The notes: generated by a model not told the origin, from the sequence alone. A stretch of DNA of 22,348 nt from JBMNUL01 sp050946255 (GCA_050946255.1 JBMNUL010000024.1:1-22348), one strand, 5' to 3'. Numbered from the stretch's first letter, positions 8,460 through 15,541 are shown. Numbers and translations are program-made.

Positions 8460-9324
8460 TATCGAGATATCGCACGGATGCGCCAAGGGTGAGCGTCCGC
8501 TGATTCCGCAGGTCTGCAAGATCGACAAGATCACCGAGGAGACCCCAGATGTGAAGTCGTTCCGCGTCGTGACGCTCGACGGCAAGAAACCGTTCGAGTG
8601 CGAGCCGGGGCAGCTCGGAATGCTCGGTCTTTTCGAGTATGGCGAGTCGATGTTCGTCGTGGCTGCCCAGTCGCCCGACTGGGTCGAGTTCACCGTGAAG
8701 AAGGTCGGTTTCGTGACCGAGCAGCTCCATTCGCTGCAGGAGGGCGACGAGGTCAGCCTGCGCGGGCCATACGGAAACTGGTGGCCAATGGAGAGCTGCA
8801 AGGGCAAGGACATGCTGTTCATCGGCGGAGGCATCGGTCTCCCGCCTGTGAGGTCGTTCCTGCTCCACTGCCTGGAGAACCGCGATGACTTTGGACGCAT
8901 CGACTTGGTGTACTCCGGGTCCACCTACTCCGACCTCGTGTTCAAGGAGCAGCTCTTCAATGTCTGGCCCAACGAGCCGGACATGCATGTGCACGTCTCG
9001 GTCTACCATGAGTCCGACGATTTGCCGAAGGACAAGGGGATCGAGATCTCCTACACGGCTCCCTATCTCGAGACCCTGGACCTCGGACCAGAGGACGGTA
9101 ATCGAGTTGCCGTGGTCTGCGGCGGTCCGTCGCTCTCCCGCACTTGCCGAGAGAGCCTCGTGAAATCCGGTTTCGACGAGGGGCACATCATCACCACGCT
9201 CGAGATGCGCATGAAGTGCGGAGTCGGCAAATGCGGACGCTGCAACATCGGCGGCCATTTCATCTGCCTTGATGGGCCGATCTTCACCCTCGAGGAGATA
9301 GGCAAGATGCACAGCGACGTCTAA
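8452..9324 (+). CDS. flxA: FlxA: FAD/NAD(P)H-binding reductase subunit with [2Fe-2S] site
   Basis: The 290-aa protein is the NAD(P)H-oxidising subunit of the module, related to AsrB, HydG of sulfhydrogenase and PyrK. It has a ferredoxin-reductase FAD domain (about 15-115, with PGQLGMLGL at 52-60 and RGPYGNWWPM at 104-113), an NAD(P) domain with GGGIGLPP at 125-132, and the [2Fe-2S] motif CGVGKCGRCNIGGHFIC at 256-272 (C256, C261, C264, C272). ATG 8452 is chosen because GGAG at 8442-8445 is six bases upstream; the frame extends to 8431 inside flxB. NAD versus NADP use cannot be read. It is the last gene of the operon and is followed at once by a large hairpin. Its last 62 codons occur again at 14777-14962. 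Confidence 0.93.
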   Translation: MPSIEISHGCAKGERPLIPQVCKIDKITEETPDVKSFRVVTLDGKKPFECEPGQLGMLGLFEYGESMFVVAAQSPDWVEFTVKKVGFVTEQLHSLQEGDEVSLRGPYGNWWPMESCKGKDMLFIGGGIGLPPVRSFLLHCLENRDDFGRIDLVYSGSTYSDLVFKEQLFNVWPNEPDMHVHVSVYHESDDLPKDKGIEISYTAPYLETLDLGPEDGNRVAVVCGGPSLSRTCRESLVKSGFDEGHIITTLEMRMKCGVGKCGRCNIGGHFICLDGPIFTLEEIGKMHSDV

Positions 9325-9440
9325 CTTGCCAGATAGCTGATATGAGGTCCGGTTGACCTGTAGCGATCCTCCGCACGAGCCAAACGCGCCAGTGGCGCGT
9401 TTGTGCGAGCCAGGATTGAGCGTAAGGTCAACCGGATCTT
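9139..9440 (+). repeat. Direct repeat copy 1: flxA 3' end plus downstream hairpin
   Basis: This block, from codon 230 of flxA to the end of the hairpin, recurs in the same orientation at 14777-15083. The coding part (186 bases) aligns without gaps and differs at nine positions. The ~20 bases after the stop are less conserved and carry small indels, and the hairpin then aligns nearly base for base. The two copies bracket about 5.3 kb holding the molybdoenzyme, its Fe-S subunit and the PucR regulator. Confidence 0.9.
9344..9440 (+). terminator. Large compound hairpin after flxA, probable operon terminator (copy 1)
   Basis: The outer arms are GAGGTCCGGTTGACC (9344-9358) and GGTCAACCGGATCTT (9426-9440), which pair along nearly all their length with two G-U pairs. 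The tip is a perfect nine-base stem, AAACGCGCC (9382-9390) and GGCGCGTTT (9394-9402), closed by AGT, with CGCAC/GTGCG pairing outside it. A short T-rich stretch follows (9437-9446). It could be a terminator, an RNA-stabilising 3' end or a dispersed palindromic element; the second copy at 14985 supports a conserved fold. Confidence 0.75.
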
Positions 9441-9790
9441 TCTATTGAAAATCTCCCCTGTTGTCAGGCCTCGGCCATGCCGGACATGATCCTGGTCGCC
9501 TTTCCGGACATGACCGAAAGGCAATCGAAACGTGTCCGTGAACACCCCTGATGCGTTTCGGATCGCGTCGCGAGCATCTGGTCTCGATAAAGGCCGTCAA
9601 TAATCGTTATGCTCAATAATCCACATCTTTTTTTGCGCTTTCTGCGTCATGTTTTCCCGAATTCCTCAAATCACAATCTAATTGTCAAGATGACCTGAGA
9701 GCATTTGGTGGAGACGATTCGAAAAGCCTGCGCAGCCATCTCCCTTACCAATCTCCCAAGGTCACATCCCGAGGATAGAGGGGGAAGGAC
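9441..9790 (+). promoter_or_regulatory. Repeat-rich regulatory region upstream of the molybdoenzyme gene
   Basis: This 350-base gap contains a direct repeat CCGGACATGA at 9480-9489 and 9504-9513 (24-base period), an imperfect hairpin CCTTT...AAAGG at 9499-9521, an inverted pair CGAAACG (9526-9532) and CGTTTCG (9554-9560), and the palindrome TCGCG-T-CGCGA at 9563-9573. An AT-rich stretch follows. The best promoter candidate is TTCCCG (9654-9659), 17 bases, TCTAAT (9677-9682), with a good -10 but a poor -35. The arrangement suggests operator sites upstream of a regulated promoter, perhaps for the PucR protein encoded downstream. Confidence 0.45.
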
Positions 9791-12229
9791 ATGGCAATAC
9801 AAACGCTTGAGTACAACAAGGAGCTCTACAAATCAGACGAGTGGCAATGGCAAGAGGGAGACCTCACCGCCACGCGTTCGGCCTCATGGTCTGGCCCTGG
9901 CTGCCACGAAGGTTGCAGTGTTATCTACTACACCGACAAGGATGGGAACCTCGTCAACGTAGAGGGAGACCCCAACAGTCCGTTCAACCGCGGGAGGCTG
10001 TGCCTGCGCTGCCTCAACTACAAGCAGCACATCAACAGCCCTGATAGGCTGAAGTATCCGATGAAGCGCGCCGGCGAGCGCGGGGAGAATAAATGGGAGC
10101 GCATTTCGTGGGACGAGGCTCTCGACATCATCGACGACAACGTCAAGCGTATCCAGAAGGATTACGGTCCTGAGTCGATCTGCTGCATGATGGGAACCGG
10201 ACGCAATGCGTGCTGGCAGGTCCCGCTGATTTGCTATTGGGGATTCGGCTCCCCGAACTTCGCCCTTGGTTTCCTCTCAGGTGACTCCTGCATGCTGCCT
10301 CGCGTGTCGCTCAACTTCGCGCAGAACGGTGGAAGCGTCATCGCGGACATGTCCCAGAGCCGAGCGACCCGCTATGAGGACGACCCGGAGTGGAAGTGCC
10401 CCGAAATCATCCTGATCTGGGCAAACAACCCTGTTGTTTCCAATTCCGACGCGTTTCTCGGACATTGGATCGTAGATGCGATGCAACGAGGCTCCGAGCT
10501 CATCGTTGTCGATCCCAAGCTCACTTGGCTGGCTTCCCGCGCGAAGGTGTGGCTGCGCCTGCGCCCAGGCACAGACGCAGCGCTCGCGCTTGCCTTCGCC
10601 AACGTTATCATCGAGGAAGGACTCTATGACTACGAGTTCGTGAATCTATGGTCATATGGGTTCGACGAGTATGCTGCGGCAGCTGCCGAGTGGACTCCCG
10701 AGAGGGCAGCAGAGGTCTGCTGGGTAGATGCAGACGACATCCGCAAGGCAGCCCGTATGTACGCCACGGCGAAGCCGGCAGCGCTTCAATGGGGCCTTCC
10801 GCTAGACCAGTCTCAGATCGGCATTCCCTCTGCCCAGGCCGTCAATTCCCTCGTCGCTCTCACGGGAAACCTGGATGTTCCCGGTGGGAATATCATCACC
10901 GATCAGCCATACCACACCGACATGGCCTACAACTGCGGGCTCGAGGACCTTCCCGACGAAGTTCGTGCAAAGCGCATCGGCGACGACGCCTCGCCCCTGC
11001 ACACCTACGGGTACGCCTCCTCTGCAATGGGCGATATGCTTTTGCATGCAATGGAGACTGAAGAGCCGTATCCAATCAAGATGCTCTGGATGCAGACTAC
11101 CAATCCAATCGCCAACATGGGCGCCGAGGCGCCGCGCGTCTACCGAGCAATCCGCAAGATGGACTTCGTCGTGGTGGTGGACCTGTTCATGACCCCGACT
11201 GCCGTTGGGTGCGCAGATTTGGTGCTTCCCGCCGCGATGAGCCCAGAGCGCAACTGCATCCGCACCTGGTACACCCCGATCCGTGCCATCACCAAGGTCA
11301 AGGAGCCCCCGGGAGAGGCCAAGTCCGACGAGGATATCGCCCTCGCGGTCATCAAGAAGTGCAATCCCGAGATCCTCGAGCGCTTCGGCATCACAGACGA
11401 CATTTCCCTGCTGAACTTCTTCCTCAAGAACCGCAGCGACTGGGGGCGCGACCTCGGCAAGGACTTCGACGACCTCAAGCACTGCGTGCTCAACTACCCC
11501 GACTTCCAGTACAAGAAATACGAGAAAGGGCTTTGCAGGCCTGATGGAAGCGTTGGCTTCATGACCCCCACTGGGAGGTTCGAGTTCTCGATTACCTGCT
11601 TCGAGCAATGGGGACTCCCGTCTGTGCCCTACTACCAGGAGCCACCGGAGAGTCCGTACTCCACCCCCGAGCTCTTCGAGGAGTACCCGCTGGTTCTGAC
11701 CACTGGAGCGCGTATGTGGCAGTTCTTCCACAGCGAGCATCGCAACTTCCCCAACATGCGCGAGATCCAGAAGGACCCGCAAGTGCGCGTCAACAGCAAG
11801 ACCGCCGAGAAGTACGGCACAAAGGAAGGGGACTGGGTGTGGATCGAGAACTTCCGCGGACGTTGCCGTCAGAAGCTGGTTTACGATGACACCCTAGATG
11901 AGCGTGTGATTGCAGCCGACCATGGTTGGTGGTTCCCGGAGGAGGAGCCTGCAGAGCCTCATCTGTTCGGCGTGTTCGATTCCAACATCAACAACCTCAC
12001 CTCCCAGATGCAGTACGGCTCCACAGGATACGGCGCTCCCTACAAGTGCACGATCTGCAAGATCTACAAGTGCACGGAGGAGAACAGCCAGGAGCTGCCG
12101 GGAGATGTCGTGACCCGAAAGGGCGGATGGAAGTACGAGGAGGCCCAGCCCATCAAGTACGACATCCATAACGCTGACCAGATGAACGGGCGCGAGCAGT
12201 CCGCGCAGATCTACAAGAGGGAGAAGTAG
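9791..12229 (+). CDS. Cytoplasmic molybdopterin oxidoreductase, catalytic subunit (DMSO reductase family)
   Basis: The 812-aa protein has the layout of the DMSO-reductase family: an N-terminal Fe-S region, the KWERISWDEALD motif (101-112), molybdopterin-binding domains (ILIWANNP, VVDPKLTWLA, LRPGTDAALALA) and a C-terminal dinucleotide-binding domain. There is no Tat or Sec signal, so it works in the cytoplasm. Its pattern, including the end DHGWWFPEE, recalls acetylene hydratase, pyrogallol transhydroxylase and the catechol dehydroxylases of gut Eggerthellaceae; that placement is inference from memory. The Fe-S ligands are unusual: C38, C42, C71 and C74 are present, but the expected first Cys is absent (SGPGCHEGC). 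The Mo ligand is unclear; C167 in SGDSCMLPR and S163 are candidates. There is no formate-dehydrogenase Cys/Sec-His pair. RBS GGGGGAAGG lies just before ATG 9791. Confidence 0.9.
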   Translation: MAIQTLEYNKELYKSDEWQWQEGDLTATRSASWSGPGCHEGCSVIYYTDKDGNLVNVEGDPNSPFNRGRLCLRCLNYKQHINSPDRLKYPMKRAGERGENKWERISWDEALDIIDDNVKRIQKDYGPESICCMMGTGRNACWQVPLICYWGFGSPNFALGFLSGDSCMLPRVSLNFAQNGGSVIADMSQSRATRYEDDPEWKCPEIILIWANNPVVSNSDAFLGHWIVDAMQRGSELIVVDPKLTWLASRAKVWLRLRPGTDAALALAFANVIIEEGLYDYEFVNLWSYGFDEYAAAAAEWTPERAAEVCWVDADDIRKAARMYATAKPAALQWGLPLDQSQIGIPSAQAVNSLVALTGNLDVPGGNIITDQPYHTDMAYNCGLEDLPDEVRAKRIGDDASPLHTYGYASSAMGDMLLHAMETEEPYPIKMLWMQTTNPIANMGAEAPRVYRAIRKMDFVVVVDLFMTPTAVGCADLVLPAAMSPERNCIRTWYTPIRAITKVKEPPGEAKSDEDIALAVIKKCNPEILERFGITDDISLLNFFLKNRSDWGRDLGKDFDDLKHCVLNYPDFQYKKYEKGLCRPDGSVGFMTPTGRFEFSITCFEQWGLPSVPYYQEPPESPYSTPELFEEYPLVLTTGARMWQFFHSEHRNFPNMREIQKDPQVRVNSKTAEKYGTKEGDWVWIENFRGRCRQKLVYDDTLDERVIAADHGWWFPEEEPAEPHLFGVFDSNINNLTSQMQYGSTGYGAPYKCTICKIYKCTEENSQELPGDVVTRKGGWKYEEAQPIKYDIHNADQMNGREQSAQIYKREK

Positions 12230-12304
12230 GGGACTGCACCCGAATAGGACGTAACATCTACTCTTCGAGGTTCAACCCTTGGAGGTTTGAGAGGAGCGAT
12301 ATAC

Positions 12305-12700
12305 ATGAGTCAGAAAAAGGCTCTTCTGATCAATTACCAGTTCTGCACCGGTTGCCACAGTTGCGAGGTGGCGTGCAAGGCAGAGCATGACCTTCCAACC
12401 GGGCAGTGGGGAATCAAGATCCTGCAGGACGGTCCTCGTCAGAAACCAGATGGAACTTGGGAATACAACTACCTGCCGATGCCGACCTCTCTCTGCGACA
12501 TGTGCGCCAAGCGCGTGGGTGAGGGAAGGCTCCCCAAATGTGTGCACCATTGCCAAGCAGGTTGCATGTACTATGGTGATGTCGAGGAAATGGCCAAGAT
12601 CGCCGCTGAAATGCCCAATTCTGCGATGTTCGTGGTGGAGGGAGCCAGCGAGGCCGATTCCATCGAGAGACAGAAGGCTGCCGGCGCAGTGAGAGCATAG
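12305..12700 (+). CDS. Small two-cluster ferredoxin subunit of the molybdoenzyme
   Basis: The 131-aa protein is a short member of the DmsB/HycB-type ferredoxin subunits that pass electrons to a molybdopterin catalytic partner. It has one classical motif, CTGCHSCEVAC (C14, C17, C20, C24), and a second set CDMC (C64, C67) with C79, C83 and C87 in KCVHHCQAGC. That supports two [4Fe-4S] clusters rather than the four of DmsB. No signal peptide is present, matching the cytoplasmic catalytic subunit 75 bases upstream. GAGGAG (12291-12296) sits eight bases before ATG 12305; a TTG-initiated extension from 12287 lacks support. A strong terminator follows. No membrane anchor gene is nearby, so electrons probably come from a soluble donor. 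Confidence 0.9.
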   Translation: MSQKKALLINYQFCTGCHSCEVACKAEHDLPTGQWGIKILQDGPRQKPDGTWEYNYLPMPTSLCDMCAKRVGEGRLPKCVHHCQAGCMYYGDVEEMAKIAAEMPNSAMFVVEGASEADSIERQKAAGAVRA

Positions 12701-12742
12701 GTAAGATTTCCAAGAGACACTATAAAAAGAATCGTGAAGGAC

Positions 12743-12786
12743 GGCCGGGTTGAAAACGCAGGTTTCCAGCCCGGCCTCTCTTTATC
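12743..12786 (+). terminator. Rho-independent terminator after the molybdoenzyme operon
   Basis: GGCCGGG (12743-12749) pairs with CCCGGCC (12770-12776), and the stem extends inward through TTGAAAAC against GGTTTCCAG with one wobble and one mismatch, closed by a small loop. TCTCTTTAT follows. It lies 43 bases after the stop of the Fe-S subunit gene. Confidence 0.8.
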
Positions 12787-13046
12787 ACGCCACCTAGGGA
12801 ACCACTCCTCCGAAAGGAGCAGCAGAAGCGCTTCGAAAAGGGGCTTTTCCTACGTGTGCAGCAGAAGGGTATAGCTTGGGGATGTCGATGAGGAATCGCC
12901 TTTCCTCTTCAATAGCTATTAAGTGTAAAACGCCTGAAATGGCTTTCTAACCCTTCCATGGAGTATCATTGAGCTGTGGTCCCGGTTGGGGAAAGGCCGG
13001 CTCGCCATGCAATGGGAATTCACCTTTCCGTTGGAGATTGCATCAC
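12787..13046 (+). other. Leader and probable promoter region of the PucR-type regulator gene
   Basis: This gap carries two small perfect hairpins, CTCCT/AGGAG at 12805-12819 and GAAAAG-GGG-CTTTTC at 12835-12849, and a ten-base direct repeat GCAGCAGAAG at 12819-12828 and 12858-12867 (39-base period). An AT-rich stretch at 12907-12930 could hold a -10 element (TATTAA, 12917-12922), but no matching -35 is evident. The repeats may be regulator-binding sites or leader-RNA structure. Confidence 0.35.
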
Positions 13047-14618
13047 ATGAAAATCACGGCTTCGATGGTCTACGATGGCCTTGTCTCGAGATACGCATGC
13101 GAGGTCGGCCCGCTTTACATTCCGGACCTTGCGGTGGGAAAAGTCCTCTGTGCCAGCCCCTCAACTGCATCAGGAACCGATGGGATCATGTTCGTGGAGA
13201 ACGCGGGGGATACTAGCGGGAGCTTGCGCATTCGCTCCATCGACTCCGTTGTGGTGACCTGCAGCGCTGCGGACGATTTTCCCAAAGGTCCCTACACGTT
13301 TCTCCTGAAGACGGACGAATCCCCATCCGAGGTCAGAAACAAGATTCTAGCGATAATCGATGACTATCAGGGGTGGGCCGACGAGGTCCTAGGTCTCGTG
13401 CTCCATGATTACGGGATCGAGGATCTGCTGGAATGCGCGCACAAGCTTTTTGGGAATCCGATTACGATAGTCGATGATGGGCTGCGCCTCCTCGCGAACA
13501 CGACAGACGACGAGATGGAAGACCATCTGTGGACAACCCTGACCGGCACCGAATACCTGGACATATGGAATGAGGAGAGGGAGGGTACCCGTCAGTTCGT
13601 CGAGGACCTTTCAGAAAAGGGATGCCTGTTCGATTATCCCACCTCCAATCAAAAACGCCTGGCCGCCTGCATAGCCTGCAGGAACGGCGACAAGTTCGCC
13701 GCAGTGTGCGTGGTGAGGAAGAACCGCGAGATCACACTGGGAGATTTCGCATGCCTGAGTTATTTCGCGAACGTTTTGGGAATGTACTTGAAGACAATCC
13801 CGGATTACTCCGCAGACGACCGCAGCAGCTTCGACACGTTCGTCATTGACGCCCTGGATGGAAAAGTCGTGGATGACGAGAAGTTCAGGAACCGGCTTAG
13901 AATGTCTGGTATCGAGCTCAAGACCCTGATGAGGATCGCCGTCGTATCCCCGAGGCGTGGCACGATGAGCAACGGGCAGGTAATGCTCGTCAAGAAGATG
14001 CTTTCCAGGGAAATCTGGCTCGGGAAGCCAATAGTGTACGACGGCAGGATCGTAGTGCTTTTCAATCACGATGAGGGGGAGTCTCCCACTAGGTCGGATG
14101 AGAAGAACATCGAGAAGATATTGAACAACCGCAGGTTGATAATGGGTGTCAGCTCCGAGACCAGAAGCCCTTCCCTCATACTCCCCATGTACGAGCAAGC
14201 CTGCTATGCGTTGGATATCTCAAGGCGTGTCGCCTCTGACGGTCCGATAGTTTTCTTCGAGGATTTCCGCCGATTCTACCTCTACGAGCTTTGCGTGAGG
14301 AACGGAAACTGGAGGTTCTTCATCCATCCATGCATAATAGCCCTTGCCGACATGGCTGAGAAGGGAGACCCGGTTCTGGGGGAGACTCTGCACAGCCTCG
14401 TAGCCCACTCTGGGAACAAATCCGCCACGGCAGAGGAACTTTGCATTCAGAGGAACACGCTCCAGTACAGGATCAACAAGATCGAGAAACTCTGCTCGGT
14501 AAACCTAGAAGACCCCGACCAGTTCTCACACATCTCGCAATCCTACGAGCTGCTGGACTACATGGGGATAGGCATCGCCGACTTGCCGGGAGAGTTCACG
14601 GGAGGCACCGGGAAATAA
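13047..14618 (+). CDS. PucR/CdaR-family transcriptional regulator
   Basis: The 523-aa protein ends in a PucR-type helix-turn-helix (about 459-485), with the typical sequence RNTLQYRINKIEKL. Upstream lies a degenerate GGDEF-like domain (about 262-400) and a GAF-like region (about 120-250, with LFGNPITIVDDGLRLLANT). The first ~115 residues are not a domain I recognise. Such proteins usually activate catabolic genes in response to a small molecule. Sitting just downstream of the molybdoenzyme operon on the same strand, it is the obvious candidate regulator of that operon, but no ligand can be inferred. ATG 13047 is chosen with GGAG (13033-13036) ten bases upstream; a TTG extension from 12969 looks non-coding. 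Confidence 0.88.
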   Translation: MKITASMVYDGLVSRYACEVGPLYIPDLAVGKVLCASPSTASGTDGIMFVENAGDTSGSLRIRSIDSVVVTCSAADDFPKGPYTFLLKTDESPSEVRNKILAIIDDYQGWADEVLGLVLHDYGIEDLLECAHKLFGNPITIVDDGLRLLANTTDDEMEDHLWTTLTGTEYLDIWNEEREGTRQFVEDLSEKGCLFDYPTSNQKRLAACIACRNGDKFAAVCVVRKNREITLGDFACLSYFANVLGMYLKTIPDYSADDRSSFDTFVIDALDGKVVDDEKFRNRLRMSGIELKTLMRIAVVSPRRGTMSNGQVMLVKKMLSREIWLGKPIVYDGRIVVLFNHDEGESPTRSDEKNIEKILNNRRLIMGVSSETRSPSLILPMYEQACYALDISRRVASDGPIVFFEDFRRFYLYELCVRNGNWRFFIHPCIIALADMAEKGDPVLGETLHSLVAHSGNKSATAEELCIQRNTLQYRINKIEKLCSVNLEDPDQFSHISQSYELLDYMGIGIADLPGEFTGGTGK

Positions 14619-14740
14619 GGTCTCGCATCTCGCGCCTTGCGTTTCGCATAGCCCGTGCATCCCATTGAGATTCGCTCTCATCTCACTTGAACGAGCTGTG
14701 CGTTTTCGCCATCTGCTTCATAGGGCTTGTCGGGGTGAGG

Positions 14741-14962
14741 ATGGCAGTGGCGGAAGCAGCCGACCGCTTTGCCTTGCGCACATGCCGTGAGAGCCTCGTG
14801 AAAGCCGGTTTCGACGAGGGGCACATCATCACCACGCTCGAGATGCGCATGAAGTGCGGAGTCGGCAAATGCGGACGCTGCAACATCGGTGGTCATTTCA
14901 TCTGCCTGGATGGGCCGATTTTCACCCTCGAGGAGATAGGCAAGATGCACAGCGACGTGTAG
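14741..14962 (+). pseudogene. Truncated flxA copy ([2Fe-2S] C-terminal domain), possibly a 73-aa mini-protein
   Basis: The frame from ATG 14741 encodes a 12-residue unrelated lead (MAVAEAADRFAL) joined to a copy of flxA residues 230-290, including the whole [2Fe-2S] motif with its four Cys. All FAD and NAD(P) domains are missing. Over the shared 62 codons the copies differ at nine bases: seven are synonymous, one changes Ser to Ala, and one swaps TAA for TAG. GGGGTGAGG immediately precedes the ATG and could serve as a ribosome binding site. It may be the remnant of a second flxA, cut by recombination, or a retained small Fe-S protein. The pattern of changes shows selection on the protein at some stage; it does not show that it is expressed now. 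Confidence 0.75.
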
Positions 14963-15083
14963 TCGTTGCAAATAACTGACAAGAAGAGGCCCGGTTGACC
15001 AGTAGCGATTCTCCGCACGAGCCAAACGCGCCAGTGGCGCGTTTGTGCGAGTCAGGATTGAGCGTAAGGTCAACCGGGCCTCT
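14777..15083 (+). repeat. Direct repeat copy 2: flxA 3' end plus downstream hairpin
   Basis: This is the second copy of the block at 9139-9440, offset by 5638 bases in the coding part. Similarity begins abruptly at CGCAC (14777) and ends with the outer arm of the hairpin at 15083. The bases before 14777 and after 15083 show no likeness to the flanks of copy 1. Confidence 0.9.
14985..15083 (+). terminator. Large compound hairpin, copy 2, between convergent genes
   Basis: The outer arms GAGGCCCGGTTGACC (14986-15000) and GGTCAACCGGGCCTC (15068-15082) are perfectly complementary, extended by A14985-T15083. The inner tip AAACGCGCC-AGT-GGCGCGTTT (15024-15044) is identical to copy 1. Compared with copy 1, a T-A pair in the outer stem is C-G here, a compensatory change. 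It lies between the truncated flxA copy (plus) and the PDF-like gene (minus), so it could terminate both. Confidence 0.75.
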
Positions 15084-15109
15084 ATGTTTCCCTGGCGTTG
15101 GAACGTCGG

Positions 15110-15529
15110 TCAGACCAGCTTGCCCTTGCAGTGGTCGATCATGTGCTGCACCGCCTGGGCTGTGAAACCATCCAAATCGATGCGGTGATGCTCAAGCTCT
15201 CCTCCGACGATCTCGTCGTACTCGACCCTCACCTTGTTGAACCTCGTGACCTTGGATTCCTCATCTCGAGTGAGGCAGCTCTCAGAGGTCTTGTACGGGT
15301 AAAGCCCGCGCTTGAGGACGGGGTTCAGCATCATCTTGTGCTCATCGTCGTCGTTGAGGTAGACGAAGATGCTCTTGGTCACCCCAATCTGATTGGCGGC
15401 AAGGCAAGCTGCGCTATCCAGTGTGGCCATTGTGTCGAAGAGGTCCTCTACAACCTCGGCATCTTCTGCAGTAGCCTTCTCACATGGTTTGGAGAGAATC
15501 TCCTCGTCGGTTACCAGTTCCTTGATCAT
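15110..15529 (-). CDS. Peptide deformylase-like protein lacking the catalytic Glu
   Basis: The 139-aa protein aligns with the peptide deformylase fold through all three motifs, each altered. Motif 1 (GxGLAAxQ) reads AACLAANQ at 40-47; motif 2 (EGCLS) reads ESCLT at 83-87 with the metal ligand C85; motif 3 (HExxH) reads HMIDH at 129-133. The two His metal ligands and the Cys remain, but the general-base Glu is Met130. The protein is shorter than typical deformylases (about 150-190 aa). It can probably bind metal but should not deformylate normally; it may be a divergent subfamily with another role. GAGGA lies just before the ATG at 15529. It is downstream of the flavodoxin gene on the same strand, separated by two hairpins. 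Confidence 0.82.
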   Translation of the reverse strand: MIKELVTDEEILSKPCEKATAEDAEVVEDLFDTMATLDSAACLAANQIGVTKSIFVYLNDDDEHKMMLNPVLKRGLYPYKTSESCLTRDEESKVTRFNKVRVEYDEIVGGELEHHRIDLDGFTAQAVQHMIDHCKGKLV

Positions 15530-15541
15530 GCTTCCTCGATC

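Noticed and set aside
7446..8924. 492-codon open frame on the minus strand across flxB and flxA
   Set aside because: Same reason: it is the reverse of clear Fe-S and flavoprotein genes and has no motif of its own.
9791..12229. Formate dehydrogenase identity for the molybdoenzyme, given its closeness to Hdr genes
   Set aside because: The expected Cys/Sec-His active-site pair is absent, there is no in-frame UGA, and the Fe-S ligand pattern differs.
9139..15083. Composite transposon or insertion sequence
   Set aside because: No transposase, no terminal inverted repeats and no target duplication; the flanking repeats are a gene end plus hairpin, which fits homologous recombination better.
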